Positions 17,671-26,185 of a stretch of 64,000 bases of DNA are shown piece by piece; position 1 is the first letter of the stretch; every line of letters begins with the position of its first letter. Position numbers and translations under genes: made by a program. The stretch lies in the NCBI GenBank assembly GCA_937876315.1, contig CALEHQ010000019.1, positions 1-64,000 of the forward strand, in the 5' to 3' direction. Source of the stretch: an uncultured Actinomycetes bacterium (lineage in GTDB: Bacteria; Actinomycetota; Acidimicrobiia; Acidimicrobiales; Acidimicrobilacustridaceae). The notes under the pieces are model-generated. The model saw only the letters and a program-made list of their open reading frames with translations. It was not told where the DNA came from and did no database searches.

Positions 17671-19467
17671 ATGATCTGCGTGGACGTCGACCGAGCAACA
17701 ATGACCCGCCCCGGTCGCCCTCTCTTTACTGATGTGTCGCTGACCCTCTCGACGGGAGACCGATTAGGCATCGTTGGCCTCAACGGAACAGGAAAGTCCA
17801 CACTGCTGTCGGTGCTCACCGGCGAAGTCGCTCCTGAATCGGGCTCTGTCCGCCGAGGTCGCGACGTTCGAATCGCCACGCTCCCCCAGCGCCCGGTTTT
17901 GCCAGCCGGCAGTGTCCTTTCCGCCGTCGAAGCAGTGGCAGAACGCGACTGGGAAGCCGCAGCCGTGCTTGACCATCTCGGCATGGCTTCACTCACTGAC
18001 GCTGATACCGGTCGATTGTCAGGCGGCCAGGCCAAACGAGTTGCCCTCGCGCGCGCCCTCGTCGCTCCTAGCGACCTGCTCATTCTTGACGAACCCACAA
18101 ATCACCTCGACATTGACGCGATCGCATGGCTCGAAGATCGACTCGACAGCTACCGCGGTGGACTCGTACTGGTGACCCACGATCGACACGTGCTTGATCG
18201 CGTGACCAATCGAGTGCTCGAGCTCGACCGCGGCCGCTCCTATCTTCATGACGGCGGCTACGCCGGCTACCTCGAAGGTCGCGCTCTGCGTGAAGAACAA
18301 GCCGTCTCGCAAGAAACCACTCGCAAGAATCTCGCTCGCAAGGAATTGGCGTGGCTCCGACGCGGCGCCCCGGCACGAACCAGCAAACCGAAAGCGCGGA
18401 TCGACGCCGCAACAACGTTGATTGAAACACGGGCAGAGCCCGCAGCGCGTTCCGGCATTCCCGATCTTTGGTTCGGGACACCGCGACTTGGGGGCAAAGT
18501 GGTTGAAATCACCGACGTGTCGTTCAACCACGACGGAGCATCACAGTTGTTCAGCGATGTTGAACTCATGCTCGATAATCGAGAACGACTCGGACTCATT
18601 GGCCCGAACGGTGCCGGAAAGTCGACTCTCCTTGACCTCATTGCTGGCCGACGTTCACCCACAGCAGGGACAATCGACGTTGGTTCAACAGTTCGTATCG
18701 GGTACTACGACCAAATCGGAGTGGAGCTTGATCCGCGCCAACGCGTTCGCGAAGCAATCACCGGTGGTCGCCGCGAACCGGACTGGCAGGACGCAGCCCT
18801 TCTTGAATCGTTTTGGTTTGATGGTGATGCGCAATGGGCACCGATCGAACTTCTTTCGGGAGGAGAACGCCGGCGGCTTCAACTTCTGCTCGTTCTCGCC
18901 CAGAAGCCAAACGTGCTGCTGCTCGACGAACCGACCAACGACCTCGATCTCGACACACTTCGCGTTCTTGAGGAATTTCTCGACGACTGGCCCGGTGCTC
19001 TTATTGTCGTAAGCCACGATCGAGCCTTCCTTGAGCGAACTGTTGCCGATGTCATCGTGATGGACGGCCACGCCCGACCATCACCTCGCCCGGGCGGATA
19101 CGCCGCATGGGAAGAACAGCGCCGAGCCTCAATAGTTCGCGGACGCATTGCAGATCCACGTAAAGCCCCAAGCTCATCGTCAGGATCCCCAACCTCGAAG
19201 TCTTCAAAGGCAAAGACCTCAGAGAAACCAGCAACAAGGTCCCCAAGCACCTTGCGGTTCCTCATCAAGGATCTTGAGAAGGAGATCAAGCGTCTCACCA
19301 AGACAAAAGACCGACTTGAACTGAAAGTGGCCGACCTCGCCGTCAGCGGCGACCACGTCGAACTCACCCGTCTAGGTGGGGAATTGACCGCAGTTCTCGC
19401 CGAACTGAACGCCGCTGAGGAGCAATGGCTGGAACTGACCGACGAGGCCGAACGAGCGTCGAACTGA
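17671..19467 (+). CDS. ABC-F family ATPase
   Basis: A 598-aa protein with two fused ABC nucleotide-binding domains and no membrane segment. The first has GLNGTGKST (36-44), LSGGQAKR and LILDEPTNHLD; the second has GPNGAGKST, LSGGERRR and LLLDEPTNDLD. A linker (SQETTRKNLARKELAWLRRG) between them and a C-terminal coiled-coil rich in Lys/Glu (from LRFLIKDLEKEIKRL) mark it as an Uup-like ABC-F factor. These bind the ribosome or nucleic acid; the subfamily includes translation factors and antibiotic-protection proteins. Its isolated setting does not argue for resistance. Housekeeping translation rescue is more likely. Confidence 0.93.
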   Translation: MICVDVDRATMTRPGRPLFTDVSLTLSTGDRLGIVGLNGTGKSTLLSVLTGEVAPESGSVRRGRDVRIATLPQRPVLPAGSVLSAVEAVAERDWEAAAVLDHLGMASLTDADTGRLSGGQAKRVALARALVAPSDLLILDEPTNHLDIDAIAWLEDRLDSYRGGLVLVTHDRHVLDRVTNRVLELDRGRSYLHDGGYAGYLEGRALREEQAVSQETTRKNLARKELAWLRRGAPARTSKPKARIDAATTLIETRAEPAARSGIPDLWFGTPRLGGKVVEITDVSFNHDGASQLFSDVELMLDNRERLGLIGPNGAGKSTLLDLIAGRRSPTAGTIDVGSTVRIGYYDQIGVELDPRQRVREAITGGRREPDWQDAALLESFWFDGDAQWAPIELLSGGERRRLQLLLVLAQKPNVLLLDEPTNDLDLDTLRVLEEFLDDWPGALIVVSHDRAFLERTVADVIVMDGHARPSPRPGGYAAWEEQRRASIVRGRIADPRKAPSSSSGSPTSKSSKAKTSEKPATRSPSTLRFLIKDLEKEIKRLTKTKDRLELKVADLAVSGDHVELTRLGGELTAVLAELNAAEEQWLELTDEAERASN

Positions 19468-19485
19468 GCCATCCCGCATCGCCGG

Positions 19486-19491
19486 TAGATT
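19486..19491 (+). promoter_or_regulatory. -10-like TAnnnT box before the ABC permease
   Basis: TAGATT ends 8 nt before the GTG at 19500, with no clear ribosome site, suggesting a leaderless transcript for the permease-ATPase pair. Confidence 0.42.
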
Positions 19492-19499
19492 CCTAGGCC

Positions 19500-21065
19500 G
19501 TGACCGACGTCGAGACTCCCACCGAAGCGCTGCTGGACCTGCGGCGAACTCGACGCCACAACCGACTTTCCGAAGTCCACTGGATCGATGCGGTCTATCG
19601 GGTCTACATCGTTGGCCTCGCTGCGGTGATCTTCATCCTTTTTGCAGTCAGCCAACTCCCGGATGATCGACTCACCAATGAAGAAGCCCTGCGCTTTGCC
19701 AATGAAGCACCGATGTGGCTCGGGCTCGGATTCGCGATTGCAATAGGCGTTGGGTTGCGCTCCGGAGGCCGCGGCGGACCGCTCGTGCTCGAAGCACCAG
19801 TCGTCATGCACGAGCTCAATGCACCGGTTCCGCGCGAATCGGTTGTTCGTGGTCCAGCCATCAAACAACTTCGATTTATGGCATTCGCCGGCGCCGTAAT
19901 TGGCGCAATCATCGGCGAAGTCGCTGCGTATCGACTCCCCGTCAATACCGCTACGGCAATTGCATGCGGAGCTCTCTCGTTTGCTCTTGTCGGGGTACTT
20001 GCTTCTGCAACAGCACTCGCTGCATCGGGTCGACGTCTTCGTTGGTGGCCCGCCAACATCCTCGCTGCCGTCCTCATCGCGTGGTCTGCGCTTGATGTTC
20101 TTGGCAAGAGGACAACCTCGCCCTTCACGCTCCTTGCCGAAATTGCGTTCTGGCCAATCACCTTCCGAGTATTTGCTCTCATCAGCATCGTGGTCGTAGC
20201 TGTAGTTGTCTGGTTGGGACTTTCCCGGATTGGCAATCTCTCGATTGAGCATGCATTGCGCCGCGCCGGACTAGTTTCGCAGTTACGTTTCGCCGTCACA
20301 CTTCAAGACGTTCGAACCGTTGTGCTTCTTCGCCGTCAACTGTCTCAAGAGAACGCTCGGCTTCGTCCCTGGATTCGAATTGGCCGATCGAAAAAGAAGA
20401 GTTTTATTCCACCAACGTGGAAACGCGATTGGCAGAGCTACCTGCGTTTCCCCCTACCCCGACTCCTTCGCATGGCGATGTTCGGCGTCATCGCCGGACT
20501 TTCACTCGGAGCATTGTGGCGCGGCACCATTCCAATGATCATCGTTGCCGGCCTTGCGCTCTACCTCGTGGCCTACGACGCATCGGAACCAACAGCTCAG
20601 GAAGTTGATCACCCCACTCGGTGGGAAAGTTTTCCTGAAGCGCCTGGCATCTTGATCCTGCAACACGTTGCTGCGGCATTTGTCGTCATGACATTCATCT
20701 GCGCGATCGTCGCCGCCTCTGCGCTGATCCTCGTCCCATTCGCTGTGGTTTGGAAACTCGCACTCATCATGTTTGTACCTGTCGCTCTCGCTGCCGCGGT
20801 CTCGGCAATGATCAGCGCCGCTCAAGGTGCACCCAATATGGCCGGTCTTGCGGGGCTTGGTCCCGATGTCATGGGCTGGCTCATGATCGCCCGCCTCGTC
20901 ATCCCTCCAGCCATCACGATCATCGCCCTCCTGCCCCTGCTCAGCGCTGGATCTGATCCCAATGCCATCAACACCACCAAAGTCGGCAATGCAACGGTGT
21001 ACTCACTGTTCGCCGTCGGCGGTGCCATCCTTTACTTGCGCACACGGAAGCCGAAGCACCTGTGA
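19500..21065 (+). CDS. ABC transporter membrane subunit, unknown substrate
   Basis: A 521-aa polytopic membrane protein starting with GTG. After a basic N-terminus (RRTRRHNRLSEV) hydrophobic segments alternate with polar loops, including a long basic cytoplasmic loop (RRQLSQENARLRPWIRIGRSKKKS). It resembles large, poorly characterised ABC-2-like permeases. Its stop overlaps the GTG of the ATPase gene, so the two should form one transporter. No solute-binding protein is next to it, and the layout fits an exporter better than an importer. The substrate cannot be inferred. Confidence 0.68.
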   Translation: MTDVETPTEALLDLRRTRRHNRLSEVHWIDAVYRVYIVGLAAVIFILFAVSQLPDDRLTNEEALRFANEAPMWLGLGFAIAIGVGLRSGGRGGPLVLEAPVVMHELNAPVPRESVVRGPAIKQLRFMAFAGAVIGAIIGEVAAYRLPVNTATAIACGALSFALVGVLASATALAASGRRLRWWPANILAAVLIAWSALDVLGKRTTSPFTLLAEIAFWPITFRVFALISIVVVAVVVWLGLSRIGNLSIEHALRRAGLVSQLRFAVTLQDVRTVVLLRRQLSQENARLRPWIRIGRSKKKSFIPPTWKRDWQSYLRFPLPRLLRMAMFGVIAGLSLGALWRGTIPMIIVAGLALYLVAYDASEPTAQEVDHPTRWESFPEAPGILILQHVAAAFVVMTFICAIVAASALILVPFAVVWKLALIMFVPVALAAAVSAMISAAQGAPNMAGLAGLGPDVMGWLMIARLVIPPAITIIALLPLLSAGSDPNAINTTKVGNATVYSLFAVGGAILYLRTRKPKHL

Positions 21066-21808
21066 CCTCAGCATTCGCATTACCCAAACAACCACCCACT
21101 CCCGCCACTGAGCCGCGCCTGAAACCCGACGCGGCCCTGCAGACCCTCGACCTTTCGAAGGACTACGGCGATGGCATGGGGCTCATGACCGAACTCGATC
21201 TCGTCATCGGCACGGGTGAACTCGTCATGCTCGTAGGCCCGAACGGCGCCGGAAAGTCAACATTCCTCGGACTCGCCGCCGGGATGCTCGAGCCAACAAA
21301 CGGTTGGGCGTTCATCGCAGGTAGCCCTGCCGGCACCGTCCATGCGCGCGCTGCGCTCTCGTACCTGCCTGACAATCCGGTGTTGTACGACGACCTCAGT
21401 CTCGGTGAGCACATCGAATACATCGCTCGCCTTCACAAAACTGTCGATTGGCAGGACTACGCCGACGACCTTGTCGACATGTTCGGACTTGGCGACCGCA
21501 TCGACGATCTTCCGTCACGATTTAGTCGCGGACTCAAGCAGAAAACTGGTCTCATCCTCGGGCTTATCCGTCCGTTCACCGTGATGCTCGTCGACGAACC
21601 ATTTGTTGGCCTTGACACCCCCGGCCAAGAAACGCTGGTGGAAATTATGAGCGATGTCGTTGACCAGGGCGCAACGATTATTTGTTCGACCCATCAACTT
21701 GATCTCGTTCCCAGCGCAACGCGGTGTGTCGGATTGCGCGACGGAGAACTCGCATACGACGGCCCCGCTACTGCAGCAAAAATTCGCGAACTCGTCGGCG
21801 GCGAATAA
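21062..21808 (+). CDS. ABC transporter ATP-binding protein
   Basis: A 248-aa nucleotide-binding subunit: Walker A GPNGAGKST (59-67), Walker B VMLVDEPFVGLD and the switch histidine in CSTHQLD. The signature sequence is degenerate (FSRGLKQK instead of LSGGQ), common in CcmA/ABC-2 exporter ATPases. The first 30 residues are a proline-rich extension (LPKQPPTPATEPR). The GTG start lies in the stop codon of the permease gene (GTGA). Export of a lipid, peptide or drug is the likeliest role, by analogy only. Confidence 0.9.
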   Translation: MTSAFALPKQPPTPATEPRLKPDAALQTLDLSKDYGDGMGLMTELDLVIGTGELVMLVGPNGAGKSTFLGLAAGMLEPTNGWAFIAGSPAGTVHARAALSYLPDNPVLYDDLSLGEHIEYIARLHKTVDWQDYADDLVDMFGLGDRIDDLPSRFSRGLKQKTGLILGLIRPFTVMLVDEPFVGLDTPGQETLVEIMSDVVDQGATIICSTHQLDLVPSATRCVGLRDGELAYDGPATAAKIRELVGGE

Positions 21809-21811
21809 AAC

Positions 21812-22645
21812 GTGGCCGAAACGCCCTATCGAAAAGGCATTCTTTCCGAGCCTCTCGATCTCGACGGGGACACACCCCGTTCTCGCCAAAAACCAGCGGT
21901 CATTGCTGCAACTCCCGGCCTAGAGGTTGAAGTCCGAGGCACACACCTCTGGGGTGTCGTCGTTGAATGCGATTCATCGTTCGTCACACTCCGAGATCGT
22001 CAAGGACGCGATCACAAGATTCGATTGCGAGATGGCGCGTTCGACGTAAAGGGTCGACAGGTCACCTTGGCTCGACCCAAAGCATCAAGCACCGCAGCGG
22101 CAACGCGCACTGCTTCGGGTTCCGTTGCGATGCCTTCTGCACCGGCTCGCGTGGCACGGGCAAGTCGGCTGCTTGTTGAAGGCGTACACGACGCGGAACT
22201 CGTGGAAAAGGTTTGGGGCGATGACCTCCGAGTCGAAGGTGTCGTTGTCGAACTTCTCGATGGCGCAGACAATCTGCAAGAAATCGTTCGGTCGTTCGGG
22301 CCACGGAGCGGACGTCGCCTCGGCGTCCTTCTTGATCATCTCGTCGACGATTCCAAGGAATCACGAATCGCTGCAGGAATCGATCATCCCGATGTCCTTG
22401 TCACTGGCCACCCATATGTCGATATTTGGGCTGCGGTGAAACCCTCTGTTGTCGGCATCGTCGCATGGCCAGATATTCCCAAGGGTCAACCGTGGAAAGA
22501 AGGCATCTGCGCAGCCCTTGGCGTCGATGACCCTCGGTTGTTCTGGAAGAAGATCCTGAATTCGGTGTCGTCCTATGCCGACCTACAACCACCTCTCGTG
22601 GGAGCAGTTGAGCAACTCATCGACTTCGTTACTGAACCTTCGTAA
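21812..22645 (+). CDS. DUF3097 family protein with TOPRIM-like C-terminal half
   Basis: A 277-aa protein of a family found mainly in Actinobacteria. Residues about 35-90 form a small beta-rich region (VRGTHLWGVVVEC...VTLRDRQGR). The C-terminal part begins LLVEGVHDAELVEKVWG (Glu123) and continues to GVLLDHLVDDSKESR (Asp175 and Asp179-180), the spacing of the Glu and DxD motifs of TOPRIM nucleases and primases such as RNase M5. A nuclease or nucleotidyl-transfer role on RNA or DNA is therefore plausible but unproven. It starts at GTG 21812, 3 bp after the ABC ATPase stop, and may be co-transcribed. Confidence 0.82.
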   Translation: MAETPYRKGILSEPLDLDGDTPRSRQKPAVIAATPGLEVEVRGTHLWGVVVECDSSFVTLRDRQGRDHKIRLRDGAFDVKGRQVTLARPKASSTAAATRTASGSVAMPSAPARVARASRLLVEGVHDAELVEKVWGDDLRVEGVVVELLDGADNLQEIVRSFGPRSGRRLGVLLDHLVDDSKESRIAAGIDHPDVLVTGHPYVDIWAAVKPSVVGIVAWPDIPKGQPWKEGICAALGVDDPRLFWKKILNSVSSYADLQPPLVGAVEQLIDFVTEPS

Positions 22646-22665
22646 TCAGCCGCCGCTGCCACGGG

Positions 22666-22671
22666 TAGCGT
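22666..22671 (+). promoter_or_regulatory. -10-like TAnnnT box before the crotonase gene
   Basis: TAGCGT ends 7 nt before the ATG at 22679. No Shine-Dalgarno sequence is present in the 33-bp gap. Confidence 0.5.
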
Positions 22672-22678
22672 TCCTCCC

Positions 22679-23392
22679 ATGACCGATTCCGCCGTGACTT
22701 ACGAACTCCAAGACCGCGTCGCCCTCATCGCGATCGACGACGGCAAAGCCAACGCGATCAGCCACGACATCGCTGCAGGTGTCCACGATGCCCTTGAACG
22801 GGCTCGCTCGGAAGCGGGAGCAGTTGTGCTCGCTGGTCGCTCCGGCCGATTCTCTGCAGGCTTTGACCTTTCGGTCATGACCTCAAGCCCAGAAGCTGCG
22901 AGAAACCTTCTGAAGGCGGGCGCTGACATCGCTATTGAGATTCACGAGTTCCCAATGCCAGTGATCATCGCGTCGACCGGCCACGCACTTGCGATGGGCG
23001 CAATCTTGCTCATGGCCGCCGACGTGCGCATCGGCGCAGAGGGCAACTACAAGATCGGTCTCAACGAGGTCGCTATCGGGATGCCTGTCCCCAAGTTCGC
23101 CGTTGAACTCGCTCGCACATCACTCTCAAATGCTGCATTCACCGCAGCGGTCAATCACGCAACCGTGTACGACCCTGCTGGCGCAGTCGTTGCCGGCTAT
23201 CTCGATCAGGTTGTCGCCCACGACGCGGTGCTCACAACCGCGCTCGCCCATGCCGCCGACCTTGCTGAGCGCCTCGACTCTGATGCATTCGCTCTCACTC
23301 GCACCAACTGTCGTGGAGCATCGCTTGAACTCATCCGCAGCGGACTCGCTGCTGATATTGCGACCTTTGTCGTAAAGGTTCCCGAAGCCTGA
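22679..23392 (+). CDS. enoyl-CoA hydratase/isomerase (crotonase) family protein
   Basis: A 237-aa crotonase-fold protein. The first oxyanion-hole segment is GRSGRFSAGFDLS and the second is GHALAMGAILLMAADVRIG. The two glutamates used by enoyl-CoA hydratases are not clearly in place (GLNEVAIGMPV carries one), so the reaction may be isomerisation or hydrolysis rather than hydration. It acts in the cytosol on a CoA thioester. It is monocistronic by spacing: 33 bp from the DUF3097 gene with its own promoter-like box, and 241 bp before the next gene. Confidence 0.87.
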   Translation: MTDSAVTYELQDRVALIAIDDGKANAISHDIAAGVHDALERARSEAGAVVLAGRSGRFSAGFDLSVMTSSPEAARNLLKAGADIAIEIHEFPMPVIIASTGHALAMGAILLMAADVRIGAEGNYKIGLNEVAIGMPVPKFAVELARTSLSNAAFTAAVNHATVYDPAGAVVAGYLDQVVAHDAVLTTALAHAADLAERLDSDAFALTRTNCRGASLELIRSGLAADIATFVVKVPEA

Positions 23393-23633
23393 TCAATCGT
23401 TACCGAATCACTTCTTCGGAGACGATCGCTTCACGCTTTCGGAAGCACCACCATGCGCACTGTGCACACCCACCATTGCCCCCTACTCGTGCAAAAACCT
23501 GTCAGATAACGCACCCGAAATCTTTCCCAAAGGTTCACGTTCCGCTCACCGGGTTCATCTCGGGTTTGCCTAGCAGGCCACAACACTTTGCCTACCAGAG
23601 GTGTTGAGGCATTCCCAGTCGCTAGGAGTCAAC

Positions 23634-24440
23634 GTGAACCCACCTATTGCACGTAGCCTCACTCACGTGAACGAAACAGATCTTGCACGTGCAACTATCC
23701 ATCCGGACCGTCAGCTTTCCTTCGAAGGCGCATTTAACTTTCGGGATCTGGGTGGCTACACCACCGTCGACGGGCGGATGGTCAAATGGCGCACGCTCTT
23801 TCGCGCCGACGCCGTTCACCGTTTACCTGATTCCGAGTTAGACCAACTTGCGGAAATCGGACTGCGAACTGTCGTCGATTTACGCACCGGAACCGAAGTC
23901 GATGAGGGTCACCTTAACGATCCTCATCGCGGAATTACTCATGTCCATCTCGATGTTCTTGGACAAGTTTGGAAACCGAGTGATCTTGATGACGACGCAG
24001 ATGCACGCGTTGTGCTCAGCGAGCTTTACGTACACATGCTCGATATCGGAGCGCCCGCACTTTCAGAAGCGTTTCGAACCCTGGCGCAGTCGGAAAATCT
24101 CCCCGCCGTTTTTCATTGCGCAGCAGGCAAAGACCGAACCGGCGTCCTTGCAGCGATGGTGCTCTCCACGATCGGCGTCGCCGACCACGTGATCGTCGCC
24201 GACTACGCGATTTCGGGGACGAATATGGCAGAACTCATCGAACGCCTCAAGCATGACCGACTCGAAGCGCTCACCGCGATGAACGACCAGCCTTCGGCCT
24301 ATCTCGCGGCTCCTCCTGAAGCGATGGATCGCCTTCTTGCGCATGTGAACTCGGAATACGGATCAATGACCGGCTATGTGAAAAGCATCGGCATTGATGC
24401 AGACGTCATCGAGGCACTCGCGTCAGTACTTCTTGATTGA
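23634..24440 (+). CDS. protein tyrosine/serine phosphatase (MptpB-like)
   Basis: A 268-aa phosphatase of the Y_phosphatase3 family. The signature HCAAGKDRTG places the nucleophile at Cys162 and the phosphate-binding arginine at 168; the lysine and aspartate inside the P-loop are typical of MptpB-like dual or phosphoinositide phosphatases. The N-terminal NFRDLGGY is a second family motif. I choose GTG 23634 because AGGAG lies 5 nt upstream; a GTG at 23601 would add 11 residues without a ribosome site. The 241 bp upstream hold no gene or RNA element that I can identify. The gene stands alone and is convergent with the ParA-associated gene. Confidence 0.88.
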   Translation: MNPPIARSLTHVNETDLARATIHPDRQLSFEGAFNFRDLGGYTTVDGRMVKWRTLFRADAVHRLPDSELDQLAEIGLRTVVDLRTGTEVDEGHLNDPHRGITHVHLDVLGQVWKPSDLDDDADARVVLSELYVHMLDIGAPALSEAFRTLAQSENLPAVFHCAAGKDRTGVLAAMVLSTIGVADHVIVADYAISGTNMAELIERLKHDRLEALTAMNDQPSAYLAAPPEAMDRLLAHVNSEYGSMTGYVKSIGIDADVIEALASVLLD

Positions 24441-24460
24441 CGCGGCTAGCGAAAGTGTCG

Positions 24461-24784
24461 TCAGCGACGCTTACGAGTAACAACGAGTACGGCGACGAGC
24501 GCAGCAACCGCTGCCACAATTGCGATCACTAGTTTCGAACGGTCGCTCTCGTTCGACTGCACAACCGGAGTTTTGGCCCAGTCTGCGAGGTCGGACGGCG
24601 CACGCGGTGCAGTATCGACAAACATTTCCTCGCCAGCAGTATCGCCGCCCGAAGTCACTTCACTATCGATGCCCTCGGGGGGAACCGTCACCTCTGACAT
24701 TGCATCGAGGAACGCGTCGACTGGTGCTGGACGGTCAGCGGCGGGAACCGGACGGTTCCGAGTCTTTTGCGGGTCATACGCCAT
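24461..24784 (-). CDS. tail-anchored small membrane protein paired with ParA
   Basis: A 107-aa protein starting at ATG 24784, with GGAGG 6 nt upstream, overlapping the 3' end of parA by 11 bp. Residues 1-84 are polar, rich in Pro, Asp and Glu (PVPAADRPAPVDAF, VTVPPEGIDSEV); residues 85-102 (LVIAIVAAVAALVAVLVV) form one C-terminal membrane helix followed by TRKRR. The basic end suggests that the short tail may stay inside, but topology is uncertain. No family is recognised. Overlap with parA and the absence of a parB suggest that it is the ParA partner or membrane anchor. Confidence 0.72.
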   Translation of the reverse strand: MAYDPQKTRNRPVPAADRPAPVDAFLDAMSEVTVPPEGIDSEVTSGGDTAGEEMFVDTAPRAPSDLADWAKTPVVQSNESDRSKLVIAIVAAVAALVAVLVVTRKRR

Positions 24785-25622
24785 GAGTTCCTCCGGAGGT
24801 TTCGATGGGGGCCGCATCCGCAGGAGCAGACGCACGCACACCAGACCGTGCCATCTCGGGGACCACCGCATCAAGCAGGTTGTCGAATTCCTGGGCTGCA
24901 TCGCTTGCACCCTGGCGAGTGCCGAGCCCGTGGATAGGCAGTGACTGTGCCGAGGCTTCGGCGACAGCGGCGCGCATGTGAACCGGAGCGAAGACCTGAT
25001 CGCCATACTGCTCAAGCAACATCGTGTGCCAGTAATGCGCGTCGCGAGTGCGCCCAAGACGGTTAACGGCAACGCCAGCCACTTTGGGACGGCCACCGCG
25101 GCGCGCTGCAATGCGAGAGATGGTGAGTTGCACGTTGGCAACACCGTCTGATGCCCACGCACCCGGTTCAGTGACGATGAGCGCTCGATCTGCGGCGAAA
25201 AGTCCGTTGATAGTGAGAAGACCCAAAGAAGGCGGGCAGTCGATCACGACGAGGTCGTAGTCGTGACCTTCAAGCGCGAGCTGCAAACGGTCTTGTGCTC
25301 CAACTGGATCGTTGGCGAGTTGCGGCTCACGAGACGAAAGCGCTGGAGTGCTGGCGAGCACGTCGGGGGCACGACCGCCTTCGAGAACCCACGCGGTCGG
25401 CACTGCGAGCGAACCAGCAGATCCGGGGCGGTCGGCTTCAAGAGCACTATCGACGGTGGTAGCGGCATCCCAGATTCCGAGGCCAGCAGTGGCATTGGCC
25501 TGTGGGTCGAGGTCGACCACAAGCACTTTTTTGCCACGGTTGGCGGCAGCTGAAGCAAGGCCCAAGGTGACCGTGGTCTTACCCACTCCACCCTTTTGGT
25601 TCACAACGGCGACGATCGGCAT
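24774..25622 (-). CDS. ParA/MinD-type ATPase (orphan)
   Basis: A 282-aa deviant Walker ATPase. The P-loop KGGVGKTT (10-17) carries the signature lysine, and VLVVDLDPQANAT and VVIDCPPSLGLLTING are the A' and Walker B segments. No ParB, centromere-like repeats or origin genes are nearby, so this is not the chromosomal partition locus. Orphan ParA proteins position protein cargo such as microcompartments, chemoreceptors or polar complexes. The ATG lies at the end of a TAGCGT box with a 6-nt spacer, supporting the start. The next gene overlaps and encodes a small membrane protein. Confidence 0.92.
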   Translation of the reverse strand: MPIVAVVNQKGGVGKTTVTLGLASAAANRGKKVLVVDLDPQANATAGLGIWDAATTVDSALEADRPGSAGSLAVPTAWVLEGGRAPDVLASTPALSSREPQLANDPVGAQDRLQLALEGHDYDLVVIDCPPSLGLLTINGLFAADRALIVTEPGAWASDGVANVQLTISRIAARRGGRPKVAGVAVNRLGRTRDAHYWHTMLLEQYGDQVFAPVHMRAAVAEASAQSLPIHGLGTRQGASDAAQEFDNLLDAVVPEMARSGVRASAPADAAPIETSGGTHGV

Positions 25623-25628
25623 GGACCA

Positions 25629-25634
25629 ACGCTA
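25629..25634 (-). promoter_or_regulatory. -10-like TAnnnT box, leaderless start of parA-like gene
   Basis: On the minus strand TAGCGT is followed by TGGTCC and then the ATG at 25622. There is no ribosome binding site. Confidence 0.5.
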
Positions 25635-25724
25635 CGCGGCGAGGATCCCATGACGGGCGATACCGGGGCCAAAAAGGCTGGTTGCGACGGAATAACAACG
25701 GTCGAATCGGTGCTGAAAGGGTGA

Positions 25725-26174
25725 ATGACCATCGTTGAAGGCCAAACCGTCCCCGAGTTCTCGCTCCCCGACCAGGACGGCACCACCGTCACATCGGCTC
25801 AACTCCGTGGAGGATGGGCTGTCGTCTACTTCTACCCAAAGGACGACACGCCGGGCTGCACCGCAGAGTCATGTTCGTTCCGCGACAATTTCGAAGCCTT
25901 CACCGATGCCGGCGCAAAAGTGATCGGAATCAGTTCCGATTCGGTGGAATCACATAAGGCATTCGCCCAGAAGCACAACTTGCCATTCACGTTGTTGGCC
26001 GACACAGACAGCGCCGTGCGCAAGCAGTTCGGTGCCAGCAAGACACTTGGCTTGTTGCCTGGTCGTGTCACCTATGTCATCGACCCCGATGGCATCGTGC
26101 GCAAGGTGTTCTCATCGCAGTTCAAACCAAAGAAGCACATCGACGAAGCGCTTGCAGTAATCAGTAAATCGTAA
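25725..26174 (+). CDS. bcp: thioredoxin-dependent thiol peroxidase (Bcp/PrxQ)
   Basis: A 149-aa peroxiredoxin of the PrxQ type that reduces hydrogen peroxide and organic hydroperoxides. The peroxidatic Cys45 and resolving Cys50 are in TPGCTAESC, the five-residue spacing that marks two-Cys PrxQ enzymes. The catalytic Thr and Arg contexts are present (YPKDDTPGCT and GLLPGRVTYVID). The start at ATG 25725 is preceded by AAAGGGTGA. It is cytosolic. It is divergent from parA and convergent with queC, hence probably a single-gene unit. Confidence 0.95.
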   Translation: MTIVEGQTVPEFSLPDQDGTTVTSAQLRGGWAVVYFYPKDDTPGCTAESCSFRDNFEAFTDAGAKVIGISSDSVESHKAFAQKHNLPFTLLADTDSAVRKQFGASKTLGLLPGRVTYVIDPDGIVRKVFSSQFKPKKHIDEALAVISKS

Positions 26175-26185
26175 GTCGAAGTTAT

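Noticed and set aside
18879-20252. Minus-strand open frame of 457 codons across the ABC-F and permease genes
   Set aside because: It spans the boundary of two plus-strand genes and its product is a compositionally biased Ser/Arg/Cys mixture.
23393-23633. Possible RNA gene in the 241-bp gap before the phosphatase
   Set aside because: No tRNA-like arms, riboswitch core or strong hairpin could be drawn; only a weak AACAC/GTGTT repeat.
24774-25622. ParA as evidence for the chromosome origin region
   Set aside because: No parB, dnaA, rsmG or parS-like repeats are nearby; the neighbours are unrelated.
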